Positions 33,188-41,699 of a DNA stretch of 64,000 bases are shown piece after piece. Below the pieces are notes generated by a model. That model had not been told where the DNA came from, ran no database searches, and was given only the letters and a program-made list of their open reading frames with translations. The first letter of the stretch is position 1, and each line of letters starts with the position of its first letter. Source of the DNA: Amycolatopsis iheyensis (GTDB taxonomy: Bacteria; Actinomycetota; Actinomycetes; Mycobacteriales; Pseudonocardiaceae). Position numbers and translations under genes: made by a program. Location of the stretch: assembly GCF_024703995.1 (NCBI RefSeq), contig NZ_JAMXQV010000007.1, forward strand, positions 1-64,000. Reading direction: 5' to 3'.

Positions 33188-34269
33188 GTCTCGCGCGCGC
33201 GATCGGCGCGCAGAAGGATCCGACGGCAGCTTGGCAGCACGAAGCCAACCGGGTCACGCTCCCGCAGTTGGACGGAGCGACGGCGTGTCCACGCCCGAAC
33301 ACCATCGGGACGATCTACGTCCAGCACGAGTATCTGGCGCTTGGTGAGGAGCAACTCGCTCTGTGGTCAGCGGCCGGTGAAGCAGCGGCCTCTCCACACC
33401 AGGCGCAAGCCGAGGAGGAGTCCGCAGCCGCGGCCGCTACCGAGTTCTTGCTCAAGGAGAGCGAGGGGCAGGTTCGCCACGCCCATGAGGATCATCAGCA
33501 CGCGCTCCGCACGCTGAACCACCACGTCAAACGCTCCTCCGGCGCCAAGCTGCGCTACTGGTTGGGCATGCCCGTCCTGTGGTTTGGCGACACCGGTGGA
33601 GTCTGGGCCGCCGCCGTCATGAACGGCGACGTCGTCTACATCGCCTTGTTCCTCGCCCTCGCCTCCGGCATGGCGGGCGTGTGCTCCGGCCTTGCGGGCG
33701 CCGAGCTGCGGACCATCCGCTTGACAAGAGCACGGCAGCAGGCTCGCGACCAGCTGAGCGAAGATGAGAAGCGCTACCACCAGCTGTTCGCTGGCCCAGG
33801 CGGCGGCACGGGCATTCTCAAGCTGATCGGGCTCATGTCACTCGCGGTCGTCGGCTTGATTGCCCTCGGGGTCGGCACCTTGCGCGCCTCTGTGGATGGC
33901 CAGGCCGCCGGGCTGACCTTCGGCATGCTGGCGGCAGCGACCGCATTGGCCTCTGGGCTGCTCAGCTATTCCGCCGCCGATGACGTTGCGGATTTGCTCG
34001 ACGCTTTGGCCAAGCGTGTGCGGCGCGCTGAAGCCCGTCATCTCCAGCTGGCCAGCTCCAGCCCGCTCCGACTGCGCGCCGCTGGCCAAGCGGTCGCTCA
34101 ATCCATCGAGAAGGAGTACGCGCTCCGTGGCCAGGCTGCGGCCGAACACATGGAGGCGCTTGCCTGGCGCATCCAGGTCCGAAACCCAGCCGTTCTCGGC
34201 CACGGCTTCCCAGCTGGTGAGCAGGGCGGGGTGATCGGCCGGCGACCTCGCCGAGGTGGCGTCGCATGA
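33184..34269 (+). CDS. Membrane protein of the vWA cassette
   Basis: 361 aa. A cytosolic coiled coil (about 60-115) precedes hydrophobic segments near 128-146, 150-170, 217-236 and 245-265 (VVYIALFLALASGMAGVCSG; LIGLMSLAVVGLIALGVGTL). A second coiled coil follows (LLDALAKRVRRAEARHLQLA). Overlaps on both sides (ATGA) tie it to the lipoprotein before it and the vWA protein after it. No named family is recognised; it is probably the scaffold of the cassette. Confidence 0.65.
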   Translation: MSLARAIGAQKDPTAAWQHEANRVTLPQLDGATACPRPNTIGTIYVQHEYLALGEEQLALWSAAGEAAASPHQAQAEEESAAAAATEFLLKESEGQVRHAHEDHQHALRTLNHHVKRSSGAKLRYWLGMPVLWFGDTGGVWAAAVMNGDVVYIALFLALASGMAGVCSGLAGAELRTIRLTRARQQARDQLSEDEKRYHQLFAGPGGGTGILKLIGLMSLAVVGLIALGVGTLRASVDGQAAGLTFGMLAAATALASGLLSYSAADDVADLLDALAKRVRRAEARHLQLASSSPLRLRAAGQAVAQSIEKEYALRGQAAAEHMEALAWRIQVRNPAVLGHGFPAGEQGGVIGRRPRRGGVA

Positions 34270-34985
34270 TCCTCCCCTCCCACCTGTTGCCGAGTACCCC
34301 CAGACGGGGCCGATTTCTCGGCGCACCTCCCGACCAGCTCGCCAGTCAGAAAGAGTTCGACCTCGACGACGCGCCCTACGAGCTGGGCGACCCCGGCCAG
34401 CCGTCGCCGACGCCGACCATCGTGATCGCCCTGTTCGACGACTCCGGCTCAGTCACCGGACGAGGTGGCAACGACCCGCTCGCCCGGCGCTACGACGAAG
34501 TGGAGCACGCGTTTCAGGTCGTCGCGCGGCGCGGCTCGCGGCGCGAGCTCGGAGCCGTGCTGCACTTCGACTCGCCGTGCCGGACCGACGCCGGACCGGT
34601 ACCGATCACGCGGCTCGGCATGGCGTCACTGCGTCCGGGGCTTCGCCGACCGAAGGACGGCGTCGGCTCGAGCACGCTGGCACCGAGCCTGGATCAGGCA
34701 GTGGAGCTTGCCCACTCGCATCCGCGACACCAGGCCACGCTGGTCGTTTTGTCAGATTTCTTGCTCCTCGACGCCGACCCAGCCCAGGTGCTGTCCGATC
34801 TCCGGGCTTTCCCGGGTTTGGTGCACGCGGTGGTGCTGGGCAGCCGAGTCCCGGACGGCGTTCTTGACGGCGCCGTGACGGTTACGCAGATCATGTCGGG
34901 CGGCCCTCGGGGCGCTGTCGCGAAGGCGCTCTTCGGCTCCCTCGTCGCCCGTCGGCCCGGCAGCACTCCGCTGCTACCGAACTAA
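34266..34985 (+). CDS. Cytosolic vWA-type protein
   Basis: 239 aa. TIVIALFDDSGSVTGRGGND carries the DxSGS MIDAS of von Willebrand A domains; later VGSSTLAPSLDQAVELA supplies the Thr and LVVLSDFLLLD the distal Asp. No signal peptide, so it acts inside the cell. It starts by ATGA overlap with the membrane gene. Metal-dependent vWA domains usually organise protein complexes. With the lipoprotein and membrane protein it makes a three-part membrane-spanning unit. Confidence 0.72.
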   Translation: MILPSHLLPSTPRRGRFLGAPPDQLASQKEFDLDDAPYELGDPGQPSPTPTIVIALFDDSGSVTGRGGNDPLARRYDEVEHAFQVVARRGSRRELGAVLHFDSPCRTDAGPVPITRLGMASLRPGLRRPKDGVGSSTLAPSLDQAVELAHSHPRHQATLVVLSDFLLLDADPAQVLSDLRAFPGLVHAVVLGSRVPDGVLDGAVTVTQIMSGGPRGAVAKALFGSLVARRPGSTPLLPN

Positions 34986-35060
34986 TGCGTAGTCAATTAC
35001 ACAACAGCTAATCGAGAACCTCCGATGCGTCGATCCCAAGAGCTCTGCCCCGGAAGGAAC

Positions 35061-35108
35061 CCGTCGGTTCGGTCGAACCTTCGCCCGAACCTTCGACCGA
35101 ACCGACGG
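35061..35108. repeat. Long perfect inverted repeat, oriT candidate
   Basis: 17-bp perfect arms (CCGTCGGTTCGGTCGAA and complement) flank a 14-base spacer that itself contains TTCG motifs of the arms. No strong T run follows, so a terminator is less likely. It stands at the head of the mobility module, before the methyltransferase and transfer ATPase, where an origin of transfer or a replication site could lie. Confidence 0.45.
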
Positions 35109-35201
35109 TTTCCCTCTCGCCCACTCTTCGTCCATAACTAGGCGCGTACCTGGCCGGCGCCTCACCCGGTTCCGTTCCAGGCAGAGAAAGGAGAGTCATG
35201 C

Positions 35202-35795
35202 GTGACAACAACAAACGAAACCGTCCACACCACACCGACGCAGTTCCGAACCATCCTGGCTGACCCGCCATGGGATGTGCTCCAACAAGGAGGCTACGGC
35301 GCCAAACTCCACTACCAGCTCATGACGCTCGAGCGCATCAAGGCGATGCCCGTCGGCGACCTGGCAGCTGACCAAAGCCACCTTTGGCTCTGGACGACCA
35401 ATGCCACCCTTCGCGACGGCTACGACGTCGCTACAAGCTGGGGGTTCACGGTGCGCTCGCCGCTCACCTGGGTGAAGTTCCGGCTCGGGCTTGGCACCTA
35501 CCTCCGCAACACGACAGAGCACCTCTTGTTCTGCACCCGCGGCAAGGCACCAGTCCAGTTTCGATCGCAGCCCACCTGGTTCACGGCACCAGTCCAGGAT
35601 CACTCCCATAAGCCGGAGGAGCAGTACGCCCTGATCGAGCGGGTGTCGCCTGGCCCCTACCTGGAGCTGTTCGCCCGCCGCCGGCCGCTCTCGAACGCCG
35701 ACTGGTCGGTCTGGGGCAACCAGATCGACTCGGACATCACCGTCACCGGCTACCCCGTTCCCAGTGACCGCCGGGCCGCAGGAGGCGCTCAGTGA
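35202..35795 (+). CDS. MT-A70-family adenine methyltransferase
   Basis: 197 aa. TILADPPWDVLQQGGYGAKL holds the DPPW catalytic motif. HLWLWTTNATLRDGY and LELFARRRPLSNADWSVWGN are typical of MT-A70 proteins, which methylate adenine N6 in DNA or RNA. GTG 35202 has AAAGGAGAG eight bases upstream; a competing ATG at 35198 opens only a 21-codon frame. No restriction endonuclease is adjacent. It could shield the element from host restriction, alongside the ArdA genes. Confidence 0.88.
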   Translation: MTTTNETVHTTPTQFRTILADPPWDVLQQGGYGAKLHYQLMTLERIKAMPVGDLAADQSHLWLWTTNATLRDGYDVATSWGFTVRSPLTWVKFRLGLGTYLRNTTEHLLFCTRGKAPVQFRSQPTWFTAPVQDHSHKPEEQYALIERVSPGPYLELFARRRPLSNADWSVWGNQIDSDITVTGYPVPSDRRAAGGAQ

Positions 35796-35992
35796 ACGAC
35801 AAGGGCGGCTCGAAGAACCCGCTCGCTTGGCTGCTCCATGCAAGCCTCGTCATGCTCGGGGCGTCCATCGCGCTCAACCTGGCGGTCACGTTTCTCCAGC
35901 CCATCGTGCCCTGGCTGATCGCCGGCTTCGCGGTCGCCTTCCTCGGGTGGTGCGTAGTCGTCTTCATCCGGTGGCGACGCTCCCGCTGGTAA
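35792..35992 (+). CDS. Small two-TM membrane protein, 66 aa
   Basis: Starts by GTGA overlap with the methyltransferase stop. Two hydrophobic segments (LLHASLVMLGASIALNLAVT, and WLIAGFAVAFLGWCVVVFIR) and a basic tail. Coupling suggests a shared transcript, but no functional link is evident. Confidence 0.6.
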   Translation: MNDKGGSKNPLAWLLHASLVMLGASIALNLAVTFLQPIVPWLIAGFAVAFLGWCVVVFIRWRRSRW

Positions 35993-36046
35993 CCAAAGCG
36001 AACCGACACATGCACTGCGCACGCGTTGTCAAATAAACAAACATTA

Positions 36047-36074
36047 TTGACGTCTCGTCGAAAATAGGTAATAA
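36047..36074 (+). promoter_or_regulatory. Promoter of the transfer module
   Basis: TTGACG at 36047-36052 and TAATAA at 36069-36074 are 16 bp apart, in an AT-rich stretch. It lies about 67 bp before the first gene of the T4CP operon. Repeated GTCAAATAA and TTATTGAC motifs just upstream may form an operator. Confidence 0.5.
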
Positions 36075-36140
36075 GTAAATCCGTTGCAAAGTGTTGAATC
36101 CATGCAGCACAAGCGTGATACAGAGAAAGCGAGATGATCT

Positions 36141-36374
36141 ATGACCCCAGCCCCAAAGAAGACCAACAAGAACCGAAAGGAGCGTCGTGAACGCCGCTTA
36201 AGGGTCCGCAGTGTTCGCCGGGATACGCCGGACATGCGCAAGCTCTCCAAAGCCATCATCGGGCTCGCGCTGGCCGAGGCCGAGCGCGAAGCCCAGGCCC
36301 AAGCCGTCGAAGCTCAACCCAACGCTAGCGACTCGCCTCCCTCCGCGAAGAAAGGCGGACGCCATGGCGCCTGA
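36141..36374 (+). CDS. Small basic protein, 77 aa
   Basis: Very basic N-terminus (KKTNKNRKERRERRLRVRSV) then an acidic-helical stretch (LALAEAEREAQAQAVEAQPN). It overlaps the transfer ATPase start by 11 bp, so translation is coupled. It could be an accessory DNA-binding protein of the transfer machinery; that is inference from context. Confidence 0.55.
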   Translation: MTPAPKKTNKNRKERRERRLRVRSVRRDTPDMRKLSKAIIGLALAEAEREAQAQAVEAQPNASDSPPSAKKGGRHGA

Positions 36375-38556
36375 CGCGACGTCGCTCGTCTTCTCCCAAC
36401 TCCACCTTCCCCGGCCGCTTGAGTCGACCGCGGTCATCCGGTTCCTCGAGCGACTTGCGTCCGATCGCGACGAGCCGCGAGTCATCTTCGAAGCACGCGC
36501 TAGCGAGACCGGCACTCAGCACCTGCTCGGCTGCCGAGCTGGTGACGTGCATCCGTTCAGACGCCTCCTCGGCGACCTGCTGCCCGGCACCATCCTCGCC
36601 GGCTTCTCGGCGGCCAGCCCGAACCCTCGCCCCACTGTCGACGTCGCAAGGCAGCTCCGCCTGCATTCCGCCAGCCTGCCGCTTCGTACGGACGTCGCCG
36701 AACCGACGACGCTCGCCCTTCTCTCCGCACTCGCCGTACGCCTCCACACCGGAGAGTCCCTCGTCATGCAGATCATCCTGGGCCCGCGACACATCCCAAG
36801 GTCGGTTCACGCAGACGTGCCTGACCCCGACAGCACCATGCTCGACGCCCTCACGGCGGGGGCCCGCCCCGCCAGCTCGGAGACGCGTCAGCGCCTCAAG
36901 GACCGACTCTCGCGAAGCGGCTTTCGCGCCACCATCCGACTGGGAGCGGCCAGCAGCGACAGCGATCGGAGGCGGCGCTTCGTCACGGGGCTGCTCAGCG
37001 CGATCTCCACCGCGCGCAGTCCCGGCGTTCAGATGACGCTCGCGCCGGAGAAGCCGAAGGCGCTCGATGGGGCACGGCTGCCCTGGCGCTGGCCGTTGCA
37101 CCTGGCGGTGCCTGAACTTCTCGGACTACTCGCCTGGCCGATCGGAGACGGTGAGCTGCCCGGGCTGCCACCGCTCCACCCGAAGCCGCTACGCGCCGCG
37201 CCTGGCGTACACACCGGCCCACGTGTCTTCGCCCAGAGCGCCGCGCCCGGTGACGAGCGGCAGATTGGGATCTCAGCTCAGGATCAGACCTTCCACGGGA
37301 TCGCGTACGGCCCGAGCGGCTCCGGCAAGACAACCGCTATCGAGCACCTGATCCTGGCGGACATCGAGGCTGGCCGAGCGGTCGCGGTACTCGACCCGAA
37401 GCGCCAACTCATCGACAACCTCATGGCCCGGATTCCCGAAGGCCGCATCGACGACGTGGTCGAAATCAACGCCGGCGACCAGGCGCCCGTCGGCTTCAAC
37501 CCGCTCGACATCGGCGATCGCGACCCCGACGTCGTGGTCGATGGCATCCTTGCGGTCTTCGCTAGCGTCTTCAGCGACGGATGGGGCCCGAGGACTCAGG
37601 ACATCTTCTCTGCCTGCCTGCGCACGCTGGCCAGAGCAAGCACGCCCGAGGAACCGGCCACATTGGTCGATCTAACGCGGCTGCTCACTGATCCGGCGTT
37701 CCGTCGTCGGCAGGTCGGCCGCATTCAGAACGACGTCGCCCTAGCCGGCTTCTGGGCGTGGTACGAGGGGCAGTCGCCACAGGCACAAGCCGCGGCGATC
37801 GCCCCGCCCCTTAACAAGCTGCGCCAGTTTCTGCTCCGCCCCGCACTGATCCGGATGCTCGACCAGCGCAGCGGCCGCTTCCGCCTCCGCGACCTGTTCC
37901 GCGAGAACAAGATTGTCCTGGCTCCCCTCAATGAAGGCCTCGTCGGGCCGGGCACCGCTAGCCTGCTCGGCAGCCTCATCGTGGCGGACATCTGGCAGGC
38001 CACGCAGGAGCGCGCCGGGGACCCGGGGGCGGGCACGACCCCAGCGACGATCTACATCGACGAGGCGCCGCGCTTCCTGAACCTCCCCGTCTCGATGGCC
38101 GACGCCCTCGCCGTGTCGCGCTCCCTTGGCGTCGGCTGGTTCCTGGCCGCTCAGTTCCGCTCCCAGTTCCCACCAGCCCTCGCCCGAGCGGTCGACATGA
38201 ATGCTCGCTCCAAGATCCAGTTCGCAACGGAGTACGAAGACGCTCGGGACACCGCCAAGCTCACCCGCGACTTGACGCCAGAGGACTTCATGGCGCTGCC
38301 GCAGTTCCATGCCTACGCAAACCTTGTCGCCGACGGCCACCCCTCTGGCTGGGCGCTGGTTAGGACGCTGCCGCCGACTGTGGCGACGATCGACCCGGCC
38401 ATCGTCCGCGCCGCGTCGCAGGCCAACTACGCGCCAATCGAGGACGCGGCTCCGACGACTACCTCCGAGCCAGACGCCGAGCCCGAGGTGGCTCCTGAGC
38501 TCGAACTGGCGCCGCAGCCGATCGAACGGATCGGGAGGAAGCGGAGGACGTCATGA
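36364..38556 (+). CDS. Conjugation-type ATPase (T4CP/TraC-like)
   Basis: 730 aa from ATG 36364. The N-terminal 310 residues are helical with no strong membrane segment. Walker A is YGPSGSGKTTAIEHLILADI (about 316-335), Walker B is TIYIDEAPRFL, and FLAAQFRSQF follows, the layout of conjugative coupling or VirB4-like ATPases. It would drive DNA transfer or mobilisation. The tail is acidic and Pro-rich. No relaxase or full secretion apparatus is seen, so mobilisation in trans is likely. Confidence 0.82.
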   Translation: MAPDATSLVFSQLHLPRPLESTAVIRFLERLASDRDEPRVIFEARASETGTQHLLGCRAGDVHPFRRLLGDLLPGTILAGFSAASPNPRPTVDVARQLRLHSASLPLRTDVAEPTTLALLSALAVRLHTGESLVMQIILGPRHIPRSVHADVPDPDSTMLDALTAGARPASSETRQRLKDRLSRSGFRATIRLGAASSDSDRRRRFVTGLLSAISTARSPGVQMTLAPEKPKALDGARLPWRWPLHLAVPELLGLLAWPIGDGELPGLPPLHPKPLRAAPGVHTGPRVFAQSAAPGDERQIGISAQDQTFHGIAYGPSGSGKTTAIEHLILADIEAGRAVAVLDPKRQLIDNLMARIPEGRIDDVVEINAGDQAPVGFNPLDIGDRDPDVVVDGILAVFASVFSDGWGPRTQDIFSACLRTLARASTPEEPATLVDLTRLLTDPAFRRRQVGRIQNDVALAGFWAWYEGQSPQAQAAAIAPPLNKLRQFLLRPALIRMLDQRSGRFRLRDLFRENKIVLAPLNEGLVGPGTASLLGSLIVADIWQATQERAGDPGAGTTPATIYIDEAPRFLNLPVSMADALAVSRSLGVGWFLAAQFRSQFPPALARAVDMNARSKIQFATEYEDARDTAKLTRDLTPEDFMALPQFHAYANLVADGHPSGWALVRTLPPTVATIDPAIVRAASQANYAPIEDAAPTTTSEPDAEPEVAPELELAPQPIERIGRKRRTS

Positions 38557-38726
38557 AACAGCGAACTGACGATAGAAGCAGTGTCTCCACCCGTATGTTC
38601 GCTCGTATCTCCGTGTCGACCCCACTGCCGCATCCTCGCAGGTCACACGCCCTCCCTATCCCCCCTTGGGATGGGACTGACCCCCAAATTGGGGGTCACC
38701 GGGCGGGCCGAGGAGACGGCGCATGA
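38553..38726 (+). CDS. Small linking ORF, 57 aa
   Basis: ATG 38553 overlaps the ATPase stop (ATGA) and the ORF ends inside the next gene's ATGA at 38723-38726. It reads MKQRTDDRSSVSTRMFARIS, then a Pro-rich middle. Coupling at both ends suggests real translation and transfer of ribosomes to the replication gene, though the product may have no role itself. It also covers the palindrome at 38678. Confidence 0.4.
   Translation: MKQRTDDRSSVSTRMFARISVSTPLPHPRRSHALPIPPWDGTDPQIGGHRAGRGDGA
38678..38698. repeat. Palindrome upstream of the replication gene
   Basis: TGACCCCCAA and TTGGGGGTCA are perfect 10-bp arms around a single A. It lies 24 bp before the replication-relaxation start. It could be a binding site for that protein or for a regulator. 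Confidence 0.5.
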
Positions 38727-39586
38727 GCCCGACCGACGTCACCACCTTGCTGCTGCAGTTGTCGGAGCGGGACATCTCGATCTTGCAGTCGATCAGCACG
38801 CATCGCCTGCTCTCCACCGCTCACATCCGGCGACTGCACTTCGCCCAAGGGCACGCCAGCCTCGGTGCCGCATCCGGCGCCGTCATGCGAGTGCTGACCC
38901 GCCTAGAGGCGAAGACCCTGGTGGCCCGATTGGGACGACGCATTGGCGGCGTTCGCGCGGGATCGTCCGGCATCACCTGGCAGCTCGGTGCGACCGGCGA
39001 GCGCCTGATCCGCACCATGGAGGGCAAGAAGTACCGTCGCCGGTTCATCGAGCCAGGCGCCACCTTCGCGGCGCACACCCTCGCTACGGCCGAACTCGCT
39101 GTCTCGCTGCACGAGCTCGACCAGGCCGGTGTTCTGGAAGTGACTGCTACCGAGACGGAGCCGTCGTGCTGGCGCTCGTTCGCCGGCCCCCACGGCACGC
39201 TCGAGTGGCTCAAGCCTGACCTGTTCACCATCACGGTGATCGGCGACTTCGAGGACCACTGGTACGTCGAAGCCGACCTGGCCACCGAGCACCCCACCGT
39301 CGTTCTCCGCAAGGCGAAGACCTACCAGCGCTACGCGGCCACTGGAGCGCACCAGGCGCGTCATGGCCTCTTTCCTGCAGTCGTCTGGGTCGTCCCGGAT
39401 TCGACCCGCCAGCGCGCGCTTCAGGCCGCACTGGCAGCCGACAAGGCCATCCAGCCCGGGCTCTTCCAGGTGGTGACGACGTCGGAGTTCCGCCAGCTCA
39501 TCACCAGCGGAGTTCCTGATCCGCCAGCGGTCTCCGAGGCCGACCACCAGCACCAACAACTCATCTTGAAAGGAGGGACCACTTAA
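38723..39586 (+). CDS. Replication-relaxation protein
   Basis: 287 aa. The N-terminus is a winged-helix region (LLQLSERDISILQSISTHRL, then STAHIRRLHFAQGHASLGAA), followed by AAHTLATAELAVSL and LKPDLFTITVIGDFEDHWYV, then EADLATEH and KTYQRYAATG. This is the pattern of replication-relaxation proteins (PF13814) of actinobacterial plasmids and integrative elements. They are thought to act in plasmid replication or DNA relaxation. It ends by one-base overlap with the ArdA gene. Confidence 0.8.
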   Translation: MSPTDVTTLLLQLSERDISILQSISTHRLLSTAHIRRLHFAQGHASLGAASGAVMRVLTRLEAKTLVARLGRRIGGVRAGSSGITWQLGATGERLIRTMEGKKYRRRFIEPGATFAAHTLATAELAVSLHELDQAGVLEVTATETEPSCWRSFAGPHGTLEWLKPDLFTITVIGDFEDHWYVEADLATEHPTVVLRKAKTYQRYAATGAHQARHGLFPAVVWVVPDSTRQRALQAALAADKAIQPGLFQVVTTSEFRQLITSGVPDPPAVSEADHQHQQLILKGGTT

Positions 39587-40200
39587 TGGAACGACACCTG
39601 CACCAACCTGAATCCGACGACGAGGAGCCCGGCGAACGCCCGCCTGCCTTCGGCCCGGAGCGACAGCAACCTCGCCATCCAAGGATTTACGTCGCCGACC
39701 TGGCCAGTACGGAGCGCGGCATCGAACACGGCCTGTGGATCGACGCCGACCAGACGGCGAGCGAAATCGACGCGGACATCGCCGCGATGCTGGCAAGCTC
39801 CCCAGTGCCCGGCGCCAAGCTCTGGGCAGTCCGGTCGAGCGAAGACTTCGATGGCATCGACCTGTCGACCGTCACCGACAGCACAGTCATTGCAGACCTT
39901 GCCCGCGGCCTTGTCAAGCACGGCCGTGCCTTCGCGGCCTGGGCTCGTTTTGTCAGCAACGACCGTTCGCGGCTCAGCGAGTTCCGCGACTCCTACATCG
40001 GCAGCTACCAGTCCCGTGAAGCGTGGGCGTGGGCCCTCGTCGAAAGCCTCGGCTGGCACCGAGACCTCGACCGACACGTCACCGACACGCTCATACGACC
40101 GTACGTGGTCTTCGACTACGCGGCTGTCGCCGAGGACGCCGAGCCCAGCTGGCAGGTCCTCGCCGACCGAGACGGCACCGTGCACGTTTTCGCCCGCTAG
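39586..40200 (+). CDS. ArdA-family antirestriction protein
   Basis: 204 aa, acidic. PRIYVADLASTERGIEHGLW, then IDADQTASEIDADIAAMLAS, then SEFRDSYIGSYQSREAWAWA are the ArdA pattern: a DNA-mimic protein that inhibits type I restriction enzymes. The C-terminal EPSWQVLADRDGTVHVFAR matches the family end. RBS AGGAGGG. It protects incoming element DNA after transfer. Confidence 0.85.
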   Translation: MERHLHQPESDDEEPGERPPAFGPERQQPRHPRIYVADLASTERGIEHGLWIDADQTASEIDADIAAMLASSPVPGAKLWAVRSSEDFDGIDLSTVTDSTVIADLARGLVKHGRAFAAWARFVSNDRSRLSEFRDSYIGSYQSREAWAWALVESLGWHRDLDRHVTDTLIRPYVVFDYAAVAEDAEPSWQVLADRDGTVHVFAR

Positions 40201-40248
40201 GCCGGCGAACGAGACACATCCAACCCTCACAGCGAAAGGAGGTACCAC

Positions 40249-40959
40249 TTGGAGAAGTATCCACTCAACCCGGACGACCGGGATAGAAGCGTCCCAGGGC
40301 GCGAACGGCTGCACGCCGGCGAGATCGACCTCACCGGCAGTGTCCCGCAGCCAGGTGCATTGGCCGACGTCATCTTCGACGCCATCACCGAAGCGGAAGG
40401 AGTCGGCGAGAAGATCCCCGACTGGGGCGCCCGGGTCATCGCCCGCGAGCTCGCCAACCGCATCCCGGTTCCTGGCACCCTGCACCACTACGCCGTCACG
40501 GGCAGCATCGACCACCTCGGACTTGCTCGCGAACTCGCGATCCATGCGCAGTTCGGCGACGTCCAGACCAAAGAGCTCTGTGATCTGCTCGGTCTCTACC
40601 TAATCAAGCAACCCGCTGGTCGCCCCGGGCACCCCGCAGATATCACGACGGCCGTCGAACAAGGACTACAGGAGCACGGCGCACCCTTCTGGGCGTACCT
40701 CCAGCTGTACCCGGGTGAAGCCCCTGATGACGTTGTTCAGCGCTTCAACGACTTCCACATCGGCAGCTTCGCCAGCCTGAACGACATCGTCGACGAGCTG
40801 ACCGAGATCAAGAAGATGAAGGAAGCGATCAAGGAGGCCGAGGAGCGCTGGGGCTTCGAGGACTTCATCAAGATCGACCAGGAGCGTCTTGAGCGCACCG
40901 TCCGCGCCACCTGGGACGTCATCGAGTTCGATGGGAAGTTCCATGTCTTCATGCGCTAG
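40249..40959 (+). CDS. Second ArdA-like antirestriction protein
   Basis: 236 aa. TTG 40249 has AAAGGAGGT five bases upstream. The middle has GTLHHYAVTGSIDHLGLARE, and the end VVQRFNDFHIGSFASLNDIV and TWDVIEFDGKFHVFMR, again ArdA-like but quite diverged from the first copy. Acidic. Tandem non-identical copies could target different restriction enzymes; that is inference. Confidence 0.7.
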   Translation: MEKYPLNPDDRDRSVPGRERLHAGEIDLTGSVPQPGALADVIFDAITEAEGVGEKIPDWGARVIARELANRIPVPGTLHHYAVTGSIDHLGLARELAIHAQFGDVQTKELCDLLGLYLIKQPAGRPGHPADITTAVEQGLQEHGAPFWAYLQLYPGEAPDDVVQRFNDFHIGSFASLNDIVDELTEIKKMKEAIKEAEERWGFEDFIKIDQERLERTVRATWDVIEFDGKFHVFMR

Positions 40960-41002
40960 CAGCGGCGCGGCCCAACCAGCGTCCAGACTTCCAATAAATC
41001 CA

Positions 41003-41034
41003 ACAATTGGGACACTGTTGCGGAATTGTCAACA
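41003..41034. promoter_or_regulatory. Possible operator of the integration module
   Basis: Overlapping inverted repeats ACAATT..AATTGT (41003-41029) and TGTTG..CAACA (41016-41034) lie in a locally AT-rich 32-bp stretch, 65 bp before the XRE start. It is a plausible binding site for that regulator. No clear -35/-10 pair is assigned. Confidence 0.4.
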
Positions 41035-41098
41035 ATGGGTGCTTTTGCGCCTAAACGGAGGTAAAATAGGGGAACAAATAACGGAGACCTTCGCGAAC

Positions 41099-41488
41099 AT
41101 GACAGATGAAGCCGCACGCTGTTTCGGCGAATACCTTAGAGACCTACGCACGCAGCGCAAGCTGAGCGTTCGTGGTCTCGCGGCGAGAGCAGGCATCGAC
41201 AGTGGGACCGTTACGCGCCTCGAGCAAGGTGGCATCCATGCGCCCAGCCCGGGCACGCTCAAGCAACTGGCGAGCGCGCTCGATGTTCCACTCGCAGACT
41301 TGTTCACGATGGCCGAGTACGTTACGGCAGACGATTTGCCCGACTTGACCCCCTACCTCCACACAAAATTCAGCCACCTTCCCGTTGAGACACGGGCAGC
41401 GATGGCCCAGTACTGCTACGAACAAACCAGCTTGTACGAGAACAGGCAATCACAGAAGGGAGGTACCTATGAACCAAACAGAGAATGA
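41099..41488 (+). CDS. XRE-family regulator of the integration module
   Basis: 129 aa. FGEYLRDLRTQRKLSVRGLA, then ARAGIDSGTVTRLEQGGIHA and GTLKQLASALDVPLADLFTM form the HTH_3 domain. The C-terminal half is helical. Just upstream lie the inverted repeats. It overlaps the excisionase start by 20 bases. It probably controls excision and transfer genes. Confidence 0.85.
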   Translation: MTDEAARCFGEYLRDLRTQRKLSVRGLAARAGIDSGTVTRLEQGGIHAPSPGTLKQLASALDVPLADLFTMAEYVTADDLPDLTPYLHTKFSHLPVETRAAMAQYCYEQTSLYENRQSQKGGTYEPNRE

Positions 41489-41699
41489 CCAACCTGTCGT
41501 GGCCGCCACGCCAGAGCCGCCACGCCTCTTCACTGTCAGCGAAACGAGCGAACGACTCCGCGTAAGCCGATGGCAAGTGTACGCATTGATCAACCAGCGA
41601 AGGCTGAAGACCATACGGATCGGTCGACGACGACTTGTCGCCGAGCCCGACCTCACGGCACTCATCGAGGAGCTTCGCGAAGACGGAGACTCGTTATGA
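41469..41699 (+). CDS. xis: Excisionase-type DNA-binding protein
   Basis: 76 aa. FTVSETSERLRVSRWQVYAL, then INQRRLKTIRIGRRRLVAEP is the winged-helix excisionase/AlpA pattern. ATG 41469 has GGGAGGT upstream. The stop overlaps the integrase ATG (ATGA), a classical xis-int coupling. It would bias the tyrosine integrase toward excision. Confidence 0.88.
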   Translation: MNQTENDQPVVAATPEPPRLFTVSETSERLRVSRWQVYALINQRRLKTIRIGRRRLVAEPDLTALIEELREDGDSL

